Shown here piece after piece: positions 34,960-43,170 of a DNA stretch of 64,000 nt (position 1 is its first letter; every line of letters begins with the position of its first letter). The notes under the pieces were generated by a model. The model saw only the letters and a program-made list of their open reading frames with translations, made no database searches and had not been told where the DNA came from. Source of the stretch: Halanaerobium saccharolyticum (GTDB lineage Bacteria > Bacillota > Halanaerobiia > Halanaerobiales > Halanaerobiaceae); contig NZ_QLME01000012.1 of assembly GCF_003259895.1 (NCBI RefSeq), positions 1-64,000 of the forward strand, in the 5' to 3' direction. The position numbers and the translations under genes were made by a program.

Positions 34960-34988
34960 ATTATATTTCATTTTTCTTAATATTTCAA
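34960..34988 (-). promoter_or_regulatory. sigma-A promoter of the AraC gene, possibly giving a leaderless mRNA
   Basis: Read on the minus strand: TTGAAA (34988-34983), exactly 17 bases, TATAAT (34965-34960). The expected start point falls within a few bases of the ATG at 34953, leaving no room for a leader. Confidence 0.6.
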
Positions 34989-35094
34989 ACAAAATACGAA
35001 TATAGTGCATCTTTTTAAGAGTTAAGTCCATTGTCCCAGTAGTTAAATTTAGATAAAATTAGAATATAATAATTAATCAGAGGAGATGATCAAA

Positions 35095-38000
35095 TTGTCT
35101 AAAAAATTTAGTGTTAAAGTGTGGGAGGAAATTGTAGAAATTGAAACATATCCTGTAGGAAATGCTGATAAAAATCCAATGTTTCTAGATAAAAGGGTTT
35201 ATCAGGGGAGTTCAGGTAAAGTTTATCCTCTTCCAGTTACTGAAAAAATTTATGATAATAAAATCATGAAAGAATATAAGATGATTTATTTAGAAAATGA
35301 TTATTTAAAAATAGAAATTCTACCTGAATTAGGTGGCAGAATCCAAAGGGCTTATGATAAAACAAATGGTTACGATTTTGTATACTATAATCCTGTGATT
35401 AAACCAGCTTTGGTTGGGCTTACAGGGCCCTGGATTGCAGGAGGGATTGAGTTCAACTGGCCCCAGCATCACCGACCTTCAACTTATAGTCCTGCAGAAT
35501 ATTCATATGAAACCAATGAGGATGGTAGTGCAGTTGTCTGGGTCAGTGAAATTGATAGGATGTATGGAACAAAAGGAATGGCGGGTTTTAAGCTCTACCC
35601 TGATAAGGCCTACTTGGAAATAATTGGCCAACTTTATAACAAAACTGAACTTCCACAGACATTTCTCTGGTGGGCAAACCCAGCTGTTGCTGTAAATGAA
35701 GATTACAAATCAATTTTTCCGCCTGATGTTAAGGCAGTTTTTGACCATGGTAAAAGAGATGTTTCAAAATTTCCAATTGCAACAGGAGAATATTATAAAG
35801 TAGATTATTCTGCTGGGGTAGATATTTCAAAATATAAAAACATTCCTGTGCCTACTTCTTACATGGCCTACCATTCTGACTATAATTTTGTCGGAGGTTA
35901 TGATTACTCGGAAGAGGCTGGAATATTGCATGTAGCAAATCATCATATATCCCCCGGTAAAAAACAGTGGACCTGGGGAACCGGAGATTTTGGCCAGAGG
36001 TGGTATCAGAATTTAAGTGATTACAGTAGTGGTGAATACATTGAGCTTATGACAGGTGTTTATACAGATAATCAGCCTGATTTTACCTGGATTCAGCCTC
36101 ACGAAGAAAAGACATTTAAACAGTATTTCTTACCTTATAAAGGTTTGGGCCAGGTCAAAAATGCAAGTAAAGATTTCTTGATTAATTTAGAATTTAAAAA
36201 TGATAAAGCAGAGATTTCTATCTATGCAACTTCTAAATACAATGATGTGAAAGTTATTTTAAAAGAAGCTAATCAAATCATATTAAATGAAGCAGTTGAT
36301 ATAGATCCACTAGATATCTACAGCCAGAAGTTAAAGATAGATAAAAAATTGAATGAATCAAATTATACTTTAAAAGTATTAGATAGCTCTGGCTCTCTGT
36401 TATTATCATACTCACCTGCTGCAGAGAGTTTATTAAAGACACCTGATCCAGCAGAGGCTGCCGAAAAACCTGAAGCAGTACAAACAAATGAAGAACTATA
36501 TTTAACAGCTCTTCATTTAGAGCAGTACAGACATGCTACCTATGATCCGGATCCATATTATCTAGAAGGATTAAAAAGAGATCCCGGTGATATTAGAATT
36601 AATAATGCTTATGGAAGATTATTAATGAGGAGAGGGAATTTTCCTGAAAGTGAAAAATATTTTAGAAGAGCTATTGAGAGGTTAACAGAAAAAAATCAGA
36701 ACCCCTATGATATTGAAGCATATTATAATTTAGGTTTATCTCTAAAATACCAAGAACAATATGATCAGGCTTTTTCAGCTTTTCATAAAGCAATTTGGTC
36801 TGGTGAATTTCACGATCGAGGTTATTATGAACTTGCAGCTTTAGCTTATAGAAAAGGTGAAATTGTAGATGCTTTAGAATATATCGAAAAAGCTATAATA
36901 AAAAATTATCACAGCTCTAAATCCAGAAATTTAAAAACAGCTATTTTAAGAAAAATGAAGAAGTTCAAAAAAGCTGAAAATCTGGTAGAAGAAACTCTAA
37001 AAATTGATAAATTAGATTTTGCTGCTAGAAGTGAACTATATTTTATCAAAGAAAATATTGGTCAAAGTAAAACGGCAGCAGAATTAAAACAAAAAATGGT
37101 TGAAGTTTTAAGAAATGATCAGCATAACTTTTTAGAATTAGCTGTTGATTATGGTAATGCCTTTTTATATCAAGAAGCAGTAGACGTTTTAGAAATTTAT
37201 TTATCAAATAATCAAGATGATGAGTTTGCAATATATCCGATGATTTATTATTATTTAGCTTATTATTATTTAAAAATGAAAAATGAAACTAAGGCTAAAA
37301 AATATTTCAGAAAAGCAGCTGCAGCAAATTCTGACTATTGTTTTCCAAATAAATTAACTTCAATAAATGTGCTGCAGTCAGCTATAAATAAAGATCCTCA
37401 AGATTCAAAAGCACCTTATTATCTCGGGAACTTATTATATGATAAAAAGCAGTATCAAAAAGCAGTTAAACTATGGGAAAAATCTACTGAAATCGATAGT
37501 TCATTTCCCACAGTACAGCGAAATCTCGCGCTGGCTTATTACAATAAATTATCAAATAAGGGAAAAAGCAAAAAACTTTTAGAAAGATCCTATAAGCTTA
37601 ATCCAAAAGACAGCAGAGTTTTATTTGAACTAGATCAACTATATAAAAAATTAGGATATTCAAATCAAAAAAGAAAAGAATTTTTGGATGATAAATTTGA
37701 GATTGTTAAAGAAAGAGATGATCTCTATACAGAATATATCACCTTAGAAAATAATCTTGGTCATCATGAAGATGCATTAAAGCTATTGTCTGAACGTAAT
37801 TTTCATCCCTGGGAAGGGGGAGAGGGTAAGGTTACTTCTCAATATAAGTTTGCTAACTTAGAACTTGCTAAAGAAAAAATAGAATCTGGTGAATATCAAA
37901 AAGCACTTGATTTAATTAATGCTGCCAGAACTTACCCCAAGAATTTAGGTGAAGGAAAACTTCCAATAGCAAAAGAAAATGATCTTGATTATTATACAGC

Positions 38001-38433
38001 TGCTGTCTATAGAGAACTTGGTCAGAATGATAAAGCAGAGAAATATTTCAAAAAAGCAGCGGCAGGTTCTGAAGATATGTCAGATACTCTTTATTATAAT
38101 GATCAGCCTGCTCATATGATATTTTATCAGGGAGTTGCATTAAGAGAACTTGGAGAAAAAAAAGAGGCTAAGTCTAAGTTTAATGCACTATATGATTATG
38201 GAGAAAAACATTTCTTTGATGAAGTAGAAATTGATTATTTTGCAGTTTCATTACCTGATTTTCTTGTTTTTGATGCCGATTTAGAAGAAAAAAATAAAAT
38301 TCACTGCAAATATTTAATGGGCTTATCATTAATAGCTAAAGGCAAAAACAAAGAAGCTGAAGCTTTATTTAACTACATTAAAAAAAGAGCTCCCTACCAT
38401 CAGGGAATAAAAAGAAAATATTTATTAAACTAA
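35095..38433 (+). CDS. DUF5107 domain protein with C-terminal TPR repeats
   Basis: A 1,112-residue cytoplasmic protein. The first 350 residues form a DUF5107 domain, a beta-sandwich related to galactose mutarotase, with LPELGGRIQRAYDKTNGYDF, GGIEFNWPQHH and WWANPAV stretches. About residues 450-1105 are tandem tetratricopeptide repeats, for example AYYNLGLSLKYQEQYDQAF, APYYLGNLLYDKKQYQKAV and AVYRELGQNDKAEKYFKKA. Such proteins accompany glycan-use loci; the enzymatic role is not established and the TPRs suggest a partner protein. ATG 35086 lies against its own AGAGGAG, so TTG 35095 is the likelier start. It is monocistronic and ends at a strong terminator. Confidence 0.82.
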   Translation: MSKKFSVKVWEEIVEIETYPVGNADKNPMFLDKRVYQGSSGKVYPLPVTEKIYDNKIMKEYKMIYLENDYLKIEILPELGGRIQRAYDKTNGYDFVYYNPVIKPALVGLTGPWIAGGIEFNWPQHHRPSTYSPAEYSYETNEDGSAVVWVSEIDRMYGTKGMAGFKLYPDKAYLEIIGQLYNKTELPQTFLWWANPAVAVNEDYKSIFPPDVKAVFDHGKRDVSKFPIATGEYYKVDYSAGVDISKYKNIPVPTSYMAYHSDYNFVGGYDYSEEAGILHVANHHISPGKKQWTWGTGDFGQRWYQNLSDYSSGEYIELMTGVYTDNQPDFTWIQPHEEKTFKQYFLPYKGLGQVKNASKDFLINLEFKNDKAEISIYATSKYNDVKVILKEANQIILNEAVDIDPLDIYSQKLKIDKKLNESNYTLKVLDSSGSLLLSYSPAAESLLKTPDPAEAAEKPEAVQTNEELYLTALHLEQYRHATYDPDPYYLEGLKRDPGDIRINNAYGRLLMRRGNFPESEKYFRRAIERLTEKNQNPYDIEAYYNLGLSLKYQEQYDQAFSAFHKAIWSGEFHDRGYYELAALAYRKGEIVDALEYIEKAIIKNYHSSKSRNLKTAILRKMKKFKKAENLVEETLKIDKLDFAARSELYFIKENIGQSKTAAELKQKMVEVLRNDQHNFLELAVDYGNAFLYQEAVDVLEIYLSNNQDDEFAIYPMIYYYLAYYYLKMKNETKAKKYFRKAAAANSDYCFPNKLTSINVLQSAINKDPQDSKAPYYLGNLLYDKKQYQKAVKLWEKSTEIDSSFPTVQRNLALAYYNKLSNKGKSKKLLERSYKLNPKDSRVLFELDQLYKKLGYSNQKRKEFLDDKFEIVKERDDLYTEYITLENNLGHHEDALKLLSERNFHPWEGGEGKVTSQYKFANLELAKEKIESGEYQKALDLINAARTYPKNLGEGKLPIAKENDLDYYTAAVYRELGQNDKAEKYFKKAAAGSEDMSDTLYYNDQPAHMIFYQGVALRELGEKKEAKSKFNALYDYGEKHFFDEVEIDYFAVSLPDFLVFDADLEEKNKIHCKYLMGLSLIAKGKNKEAEALFNYIKKRAPYHQGIKRKYLLN

Positions 38434-38438
38434 AATTA

Positions 38439-38468
38439 AAAACTCCACAAAAATGTGGAGTTTTTTTT
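38439..38468 (+). terminator. intrinsic terminator
   Basis: AAACTCCACA pairs with TGTGGAGTTT around AAAA and is followed by eight T. It ends the DUF5107-TPR gene. Confidence 0.92.
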
Positions 38469-38738
38469 CGATTGGTCGGGATGATTTTCTCTGACTTCTA
38501 AAATAACTTCCTTAAGTTCTTGATTTAAAACACATCTTTTACTTCAGTCATTACTTTACTCATTATTTTACAATTAAAGTGCCATAAAACATTGATTAAA
38601 GTGATCTTGGTACTCTATTGAGAGTATCTGAGCGTCCGAGCTCCAAATCATTTTAATTAATTTTGTGGCTTTTTATTCTTGCTAATTTAAAGAGGGAGTG
38701 ATTAATTTGATAGATAAAAGATTGAATTTTAAAAATAA
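38469..38738. other. gene-free stretch with possible decayed coding remnants
   Basis: No intact gene. On the minus strand near 38460-38530 a short frame reads NQELKEVILEVRENHPD, the kind of segment seen in some transposases, but it is bounded by stops. At 38692-38742 a good ribosome binding site (GAGGGAGTGATT) leads to TTG 38707 and an 11-codon frame (MIDKRLNFKNN) that stops at once. Both look like remnants. Confidence 0.3.
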
Positions 38739-38767
38739 TTGATTAATTAAATAAATTATGTTATTAT
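38739..38767 (+). promoter_or_regulatory. promoter of the lacI-family gene
   Basis: TTGATT (38739-38744), a 17-base spacer and TATTAT (38762-38767). The operator at 38780-38797 overlaps the start of transcription. Confidence 0.6.
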
Positions 38768-38779
38768 ATTATTATGATA

Positions 38780-38797
38780 ATTTAAATCGATTTAAAT
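38780..38797 (+). promoter_or_regulatory. LacI-family operator, copy 1
   Basis: Perfect 18-bp palindrome ATTTAAATCGATTTAAAT with a central CG, as LacI-family operators have. It lies 25 bases before the regulator gene, suggesting autoregulation. Confidence 0.85.
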
Positions 38798-38822
38798 ATT
38801 AATTTATGAAAGAGGTTTTGTT

Positions 38823-39824
38823 ATGATTAGATTAAAAGATGTTGCAGAAAAAGCAAATGTCTCACCAGCGACTGCTTCTTTAGCTTTAAATGATAATGAA
38901 CTTGTAAATGATAAGACTAAAGAACGGGTAAAACAGATAGCCAAGGAAATGAACTATATCCCGGATGCCAGAGCAAAGGCTTTAAAAACTAAAGAGACAA
39001 AGATAATTGGGCTTGTCATTCCAGAGATAGATAATCCATTTTTCTCCGAGATTGCCAAAGAGGTAAAAACTGTTGCAAAAAAAAATGGTTACAATATTAT
39101 TTACTGTGGTGTGGAAAGCAAAGAAGACGAATTAGATTATATTACTCTTTTTAGAGGTATGCAGGTAGATGGTGCTATTTTTGCTTCTTCAGTTGGTGAT
39201 TCCGACTCAAATCTAGATTTAATTAAAGAACTTGCTGATAATTTTATTCCGGTAGTTTTTATTGATCGTCTTTTAGATGCTGGCAGTAAAATTGATTCTG
39301 TCAATTCTGATCTAGAAAAAGCAGCTTCTATTGCAGCAGAACATCTGGTCAATTTAGGTCACAAAAAAATAGCTTTTGCTGGTAAGGAAAAGGAATTTAG
39401 AATGACCGGTTATATAGAAGTGTTAAAAAAATATAATATTAATTACGATAATAAATATTTATTTAAAAACATACTTTCATTTGAAGACGGGTATAAATTA
39501 GGGAAAAAAATTGCCTCGCAAAAGGATAGACCAACAGCTATTTTATCTCATAATGATGAAGTTGCTATCGGGTTGATTCAGTCCCTGGTCAGCTCGGGAA
39601 TCAGTGTTCCCGGGGAACTATCAATTTGTGGTATTGATAATATTCGCTTATCTCATTTTTATAATCCAGCTTTAACTACTGTTGATATTCCTAATATAAA
39701 AATGGCCAGAAAAGCCATTCAGTTATTACTTAAAAAAATAAAAAATGAAAATAAGTCAAAAACAGAGCATATTCAGTTCGATGTTTCTTTAATTGAACGA
39801 GAAACAACTCAAAAACTCCTGTGA
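38823..39824 (+). CDS. LacI family transcriptional regulator
   Basis: A 333-residue repressor with the LacI headpiece (residues 1-50, LKDVAEKANVSPATASLALN), hinge helix region ARAKALKT, and a periplasmic-binding-protein-like core. The core starts at IIGLVIPEIDNPFFSEIA and includes IDRLL, SHNDEVAIGLIQ and CGIDNIRL. A CG-centred palindrome occurs once before this gene and twice before the binding-protein gene at 40019, so it probably controls both. With a GH42 enzyme in the same locus, a beta-galactoside is the likely inducer. ATG 38823 follows AAAGAGG. Confidence 0.93.
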   Translation: MIRLKDVAEKANVSPATASLALNDNELVNDKTKERVKQIAKEMNYIPDARAKALKTKETKIIGLVIPEIDNPFFSEIAKEVKTVAKKNGYNIIYCGVESKEDELDYITLFRGMQVDGAIFASSVGDSDSNLDLIKELADNFIPVVFIDRLLDAGSKIDSVNSDLEKAASIAAEHLVNLGHKKIAFAGKEKEFRMTGYIEVLKKYNINYDNKYLFKNILSFEDGYKLGKKIASQKDRPTAILSHNDEVAIGLIQSLVSSGISVPGELSICGIDNIRLSHFYNPALTTVDIPNIKMARKAIQLLLKKIKNENKSKTEHIQFDVSLIERETTQKLL

Positions 39825-39856
39825 TTTATTTAAATAGAAAATATATTTTAACTATA

Positions 39857-39874
39857 ATTTAAATCGATTTAAAT
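39857..39874 (+). promoter_or_regulatory. LacI-family operator, copy 2
   Basis: Identical to the 18-bp operator at 38780-38797. It starts one base before the end of a TATAAT-like -10 (39853-39858), a position that would block RNA polymerase. Confidence 0.85.
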
Positions 39875-39890
39875 ATATTTAATATTCATA

Positions 39891-39908
39891 CTTTAAATCG
39901 ATTTAAAG
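39891..39908 (+). promoter_or_regulatory. LacI-family operator, copy 3
   Basis: Same 16-bp core TTTAAATCGATTTAAA flanked by C and G, still a perfect palindrome. Its centre is 34 bases from copy 2, about three helical turns, which would allow cooperative binding. Confidence 0.85.
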
Positions 39909-40018
39909 ATAAATCTCTTTCCAAAATCTGTACAATAAAAGCAAAAGGGGGGATCTTTAAAGAAGGGTTAAATTTACTTAAAGCTTTATGATCAATCAAA
40001 ATTATTAGGAGGAGAAAA

Positions 40019-41290
40019 ATGAATAAAAAATTAACTGTATTATTTTTTATGGTTTTAATGGTGGCTGGATTTACTACAATGACTTTTGCCCAGGAAGAGA
40101 CAACAATCACAGTCTGGTGCTGGGATCCTAACTTTAATATTTATGCAATGGAAGAGGCAGCAGCTATTTATGGGGATCTTAATCCCGATGTAAATATCGA
40201 CATTAAAGAAGTAGCCTGGGAAGATCTTCAAACTCAGCTAAGTACTTCTTTAAGTGCAAATCAGACAGACAATTTACCTGATATTATTTTAATGCAGGAT
40301 ACTGCTCTGGCAAAGAATGTAAATAGTTTTCCCAATGCTTTCTATGATTTATCAGATAGTGGTATAGAATTTGATAACTTTGCTAACTTTAAAGTTGAAT
40401 TAACTAAAGTAGATGGCAAAAATTATGCAGTACCTTTTGATAACGGAGCAGCAATTAATGCGATGAGAGTTGATGTTTTAGAAGAAGCAGGTTATACTAT
40501 TGAAGATTTTACAGATATCAGCTGGGAAGAGTTTATCGAAAAAGGTGCCGATGTTAAAGAGAAAACTGGAAAACCATTACTTTCCGCTATCGCAGGACAA
40601 TCTGACTTACTGATGATTATGATGCAGAGTACAGGCAACTGGTTCTTTGATCAGAATGGTGAGCCAAATATCGCTGATAATGAGCCTTTAAAAGAAATCA
40701 TTCGAGTTTATCAGGAACTATTAGAAAAAGAAATTCTAGTTCAAATTAATGACTGGAATCAGTATATTAGTACTTTTCAGAGTGGTACAGTTGCTGGAAC
40801 TATGAATGGAGCCTGGATTATCGGTTCTATTGTTCCTGTAGAAGAACAGGCTGGCGACTGGAGAATTACTAATCTTCCAAGACTTGCAAATATTGAAGGA
40901 TCATCTAATTACAGTAATCAGGGTGGTTCTAGCTGGATGGTAATGGCTAACTCTGAAAAGCCAGAAGTTGCTGCAGATTTCTTAGATAAGACTTTTGGCG
41001 GCAGCAAAGAATTATATGAGATAATACTTCCTTCCTCTGGAGCTATAGCTACCTATTTACCTGCAGGTGACAGTGAAGTATATAATATGCCGCATCCATT
41101 CTTTGGCGACCAGAAGATTTATACAGAAATAATTGATTATGCTGCTAATGTACCAGAAGTAGACTACGGAATTTACAATTATGAAGCAAGAGATACTATC
41201 AGCACTGCAATTACTCAAATAATGTCCGGACAGGATATTCAGAGTGCTCTTGATGAAGCACAGTCTACTCTAGAATTTCAGATGTGGTAA
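40019..41290 (+). CDS. sugar ABC transporter substrate-binding protein, family 1
   Basis: Exported sugar receptor of the MalE-like family 1. The signal peptide covers residues 1 to about 23 (ending TTMTFAQ). The mature protein shows the usual ITVWCWDPNFNIYAME start, LPDIILMQD, YAVPFDNGAAINAMRVDVLEEAG and GTVAGTMNGAWIIGS motifs, and many Trp and Asp residues suited to sugar binding. The length (423) is normal. ATG 40019 follows AGGAGGAG. It heads an operon with two permeases and a GH42 beta-galactosidase under the repeated operators. No ATPase gene is present, so a shared MsmX-type ATPase encoded elsewhere must energise it. Confidence 0.92.
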   Translation: MNKKLTVLFFMVLMVAGFTTMTFAQEETTITVWCWDPNFNIYAMEEAAAIYGDLNPDVNIDIKEVAWEDLQTQLSTSLSANQTDNLPDIILMQDTALAKNVNSFPNAFYDLSDSGIEFDNFANFKVELTKVDGKNYAVPFDNGAAINAMRVDVLEEAGYTIEDFTDISWEEFIEKGADVKEKTGKPLLSAIAGQSDLLMIMMQSTGNWFFDQNGEPNIADNEPLKEIIRVYQELLEKEILVQINDWNQYISTFQSGTVAGTMNGAWIIGSIVPVEEQAGDWRITNLPRLANIEGSSNYSNQGGSSWMVMANSEKPEVAADFLDKTFGGSKELYEIILPSSGAIATYLPAGDSEVYNMPHPFFGDQKIYTEIIDYAANVPEVDYGIYNYEARDTISTAITQIMSGQDIQSALDEAQSTLEFQMW

Positions 41291-41306
41291 AAATTAATTA
41301 GAATAT

Positions 41307-41334
41307 CTGAGGGGGAGGTTTTCCTTCCCCTCAG
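41307..41334 (+). terminator. intercistronic hairpin after the binding-protein gene
   Basis: CTGAGGGGGAGG pairs over 12 bp (one G-T) with CCTTCCCCTCAG around TTTT. No T tract follows. It probably sets the ratio of binding protein to permeases. Confidence 0.75.
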
Positions 41335-41353
41335 GTAATTAAAGGAGGTCAGT

Positions 41354-42268
41354 ATGTTTAATTCAACTATCGAAAAACTTAAAGCTTTTAAACGCGGATA
41401 TTCAGTAAATAGAAAACATAAAATGATTGGCTGGTTTTTTGTCATCCCAGGAGCTTTGCTGATTTTTTCATTTTATTTTTATCCAATTATTAGAGCTTTT
41501 CTGCTTTCTATGCAGGGAGGAGTTGGTAATAACTTAAGATTTGCAGGAGCTGCCAATTATCAGAGATTATTTGCAGATACTCTTTTTAAAAAATCACTAT
41601 TTAATGTATTTGTTTATTTAATTTTACAGGTTCCAATCATGCTAACTCTGGCTTTGATTTTAGCAGGAATCTTAAATGATAAAACTTTAAAATTCAGATC
41701 TTTTTTCAGAACAGCAATTTTTGTTCCCTGTGCAACCTCACTTGTCTCATATGCAATTATTTTTCGTTCTATGTTTGCACTGGATGGTTTTGTTAATACA
41801 GTTTTAATGAATCTGAATCTGATGGCTGAACCTATAAACTGGCTTGGTGGTCCCTGGACTGCAAGATTATTAATTGTGATTGGGCTGACCTGGCGCTGGA
41901 CCGGTTATAATATGATATTTTATCTGGCAGGTTTACAGAATATTGATCCTGCAATTTACGAAGCTGCAAAAATTGATGGGGCCAGTGCTTTTGATCGTTT
42001 GACTAAAATTACAATCCCGATGCTAAAACCAATTATTCTGCTGACAACAATTATGTCTACTAATGGTACCTTACAGATTTTTGATGAAACTAAGAATTTA
42101 ACCAATGGTGGACCGGCTAATTCAACTCTTTCGGTGTCCCAGTATATTTATCGATTATCATTTGAGTATGTACCCCGATTTGGTTATGCAGCAGCAGTTG
42201 CATTTGTAGTATTTATCATAGTAGCTATTTTATCCTTTTTCCAGATGAAAGTTGGTGATGAAAGATGA
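41354..42268 (+). CDS. sugar ABC transporter permease (MalF/UgpA-like)
   Basis: A 304-residue membrane protein with six predicted helices, the first near residues 25-50 (MIGWFFVIPGALLIFSFYF). The ATPase-coupling EAA motif is YEAAKIDGASAFDRLTKITIP. The C-terminus SFFQMKVGDE is typical. ATG 41354 follows AAAGGAGG. It overlaps the second permease by four bases, so the two form a coupled heterodimer pair. Confidence 0.93.
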   Translation: MFNSTIEKLKAFKRGYSVNRKHKMIGWFFVIPGALLIFSFYFYPIIRAFLLSMQGGVGNNLRFAGAANYQRLFADTLFKKSLFNVFVYLILQVPIMLTLALILAGILNDKTLKFRSFFRTAIFVPCATSLVSYAIIFRSMFALDGFVNTVLMNLNLMAEPINWLGGPWTARLLIVIGLTWRWTGYNMIFYLAGLQNIDPAIYEAAKIDGASAFDRLTKITIPMLKPIILLTTIMSTNGTLQIFDETKNLTNGGPANSTLSVSQYIYRLSFEYVPRFGYAAAVAFVVFIIVAILSFFQMKVGDER

Positions 42269-43077
42269 ATAAGCAAAAATTATTTAGAGCCAGCAAGTAT
42301 GGTTTTTTAATTCTAATCTCTTTTTGCTCTTTGTTTCCATTATTCTGGATGTTTGTTGCCGCGACCAATACAAGTGTTGATGTGCTTGGAGGTACTTTAA
42401 TTCCTGGATTTAATTTAAAAGAAAACTTTAATGTTTTAACCTCAAATACAAATTTTTATCGAGCAATGTGGAACTCATTTAAATATGCAGCAGTAACTAC
42501 CCTGGCCAGTTTGTTGGTTTCATCTTTAGCTGGTTATGGTTTTGAAATTTATCATGACCGGGGCAAAGACATGCTAATGAAAATTTTACTACTATCGCTG
42601 ATGGTACCTTTTGCGGTGATTATGGTTCCACTATATATGTTTTTTGGTAATTTAGGTCTTTTAAATACAACTGCAGGTTTTGCGCTGCCTACTGTTTCTA
42701 CAGCCTTTTTGATTTTCCTCTTCAGACAGAGCAGCCGCAATTTTCCCCATGAAGTTATTGAAGCTTCAAGGCTGGATGGATTGACTGAAATTGGAATTTT
42801 CTTTAGAATGTTTATTCCCATAATGCGTTCTACCTATGCAGCTGCAGCAGTAATTACTTTTATGAATGCCTGGAATAATTATTTATGGCCTTTAATAATT
42901 ATGCAGAAAGACAGTGCCAAGACAATGCCGCTTTTAATTTCAAATTTAACGGCTGGTTATACAACAGATTATGGTGTTTTAATGCTGGCGGTTGGAATTA
43001 GTATTTTACCAACTCTAGTTTTATTTTTGGCTCTGCAGAAAAACTTTGCCGAAGGGGTTACTGGATCAGCAAAATAA
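42265..43077 (+). CDS. sugar ABC transporter permease (MalG/LacG-like)
   Basis: A 270-residue membrane protein with six helices. It has the MalG-type N-terminus, an LSLMVPFAVIMVPLYMFFGNLGLLNT segment in the middle, and the EAA motif IEASRLDGLTEIGIFFRMFIPIM. The C-terminus is the usual KNFAEGVTGSAK. Its ATGA start overlaps the stop of the first permease. The GH42 gene follows after a 93-base gap without a terminator. Confidence 0.93.
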   Translation: MNKQKLFRASKYGFLILISFCSLFPLFWMFVAATNTSVDVLGGTLIPGFNLKENFNVLTSNTNFYRAMWNSFKYAAVTTLASLLVSSLAGYGFEIYHDRGKDMLMKILLLSLMVPFAVIMVPLYMFFGNLGLLNTTAGFALPTVSTAFLIFLFRQSSRNFPHEVIEASRLDGLTEIGIFFRMFIPIMRSTYAAAAVITFMNAWNNYLWPLIIMQKDSAKTMPLLISNLTAGYTTDYGVLMLAVGISILPTLVLFLALQKNFAEGVTGSAK

Positions 43078-43170
43078 TGATAAACTAATTTATACTATAA
43101 TATTTACACAAATCATTAAAATTTCGAGCTAATAATTATTGATATTTTTAAGGAAGAAAGGAAGAAGAGA

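Noticed and set aside
38460-38640. Possible transposase fragment on the minus strand (NQELKEVILEVRENHPD)
   Set aside because: Only one short segment is suggestive, stops surround it, and no terminal repeats or target duplication are visible.
40019-43077. Expecting an ATPase gene in the family 1 sugar importer operon
   Set aside because: None is present between 38823 and 45234; lack of it is common in Firmicutes that share one MsmX-type ATPase, so it is not evidence of a broken operon.
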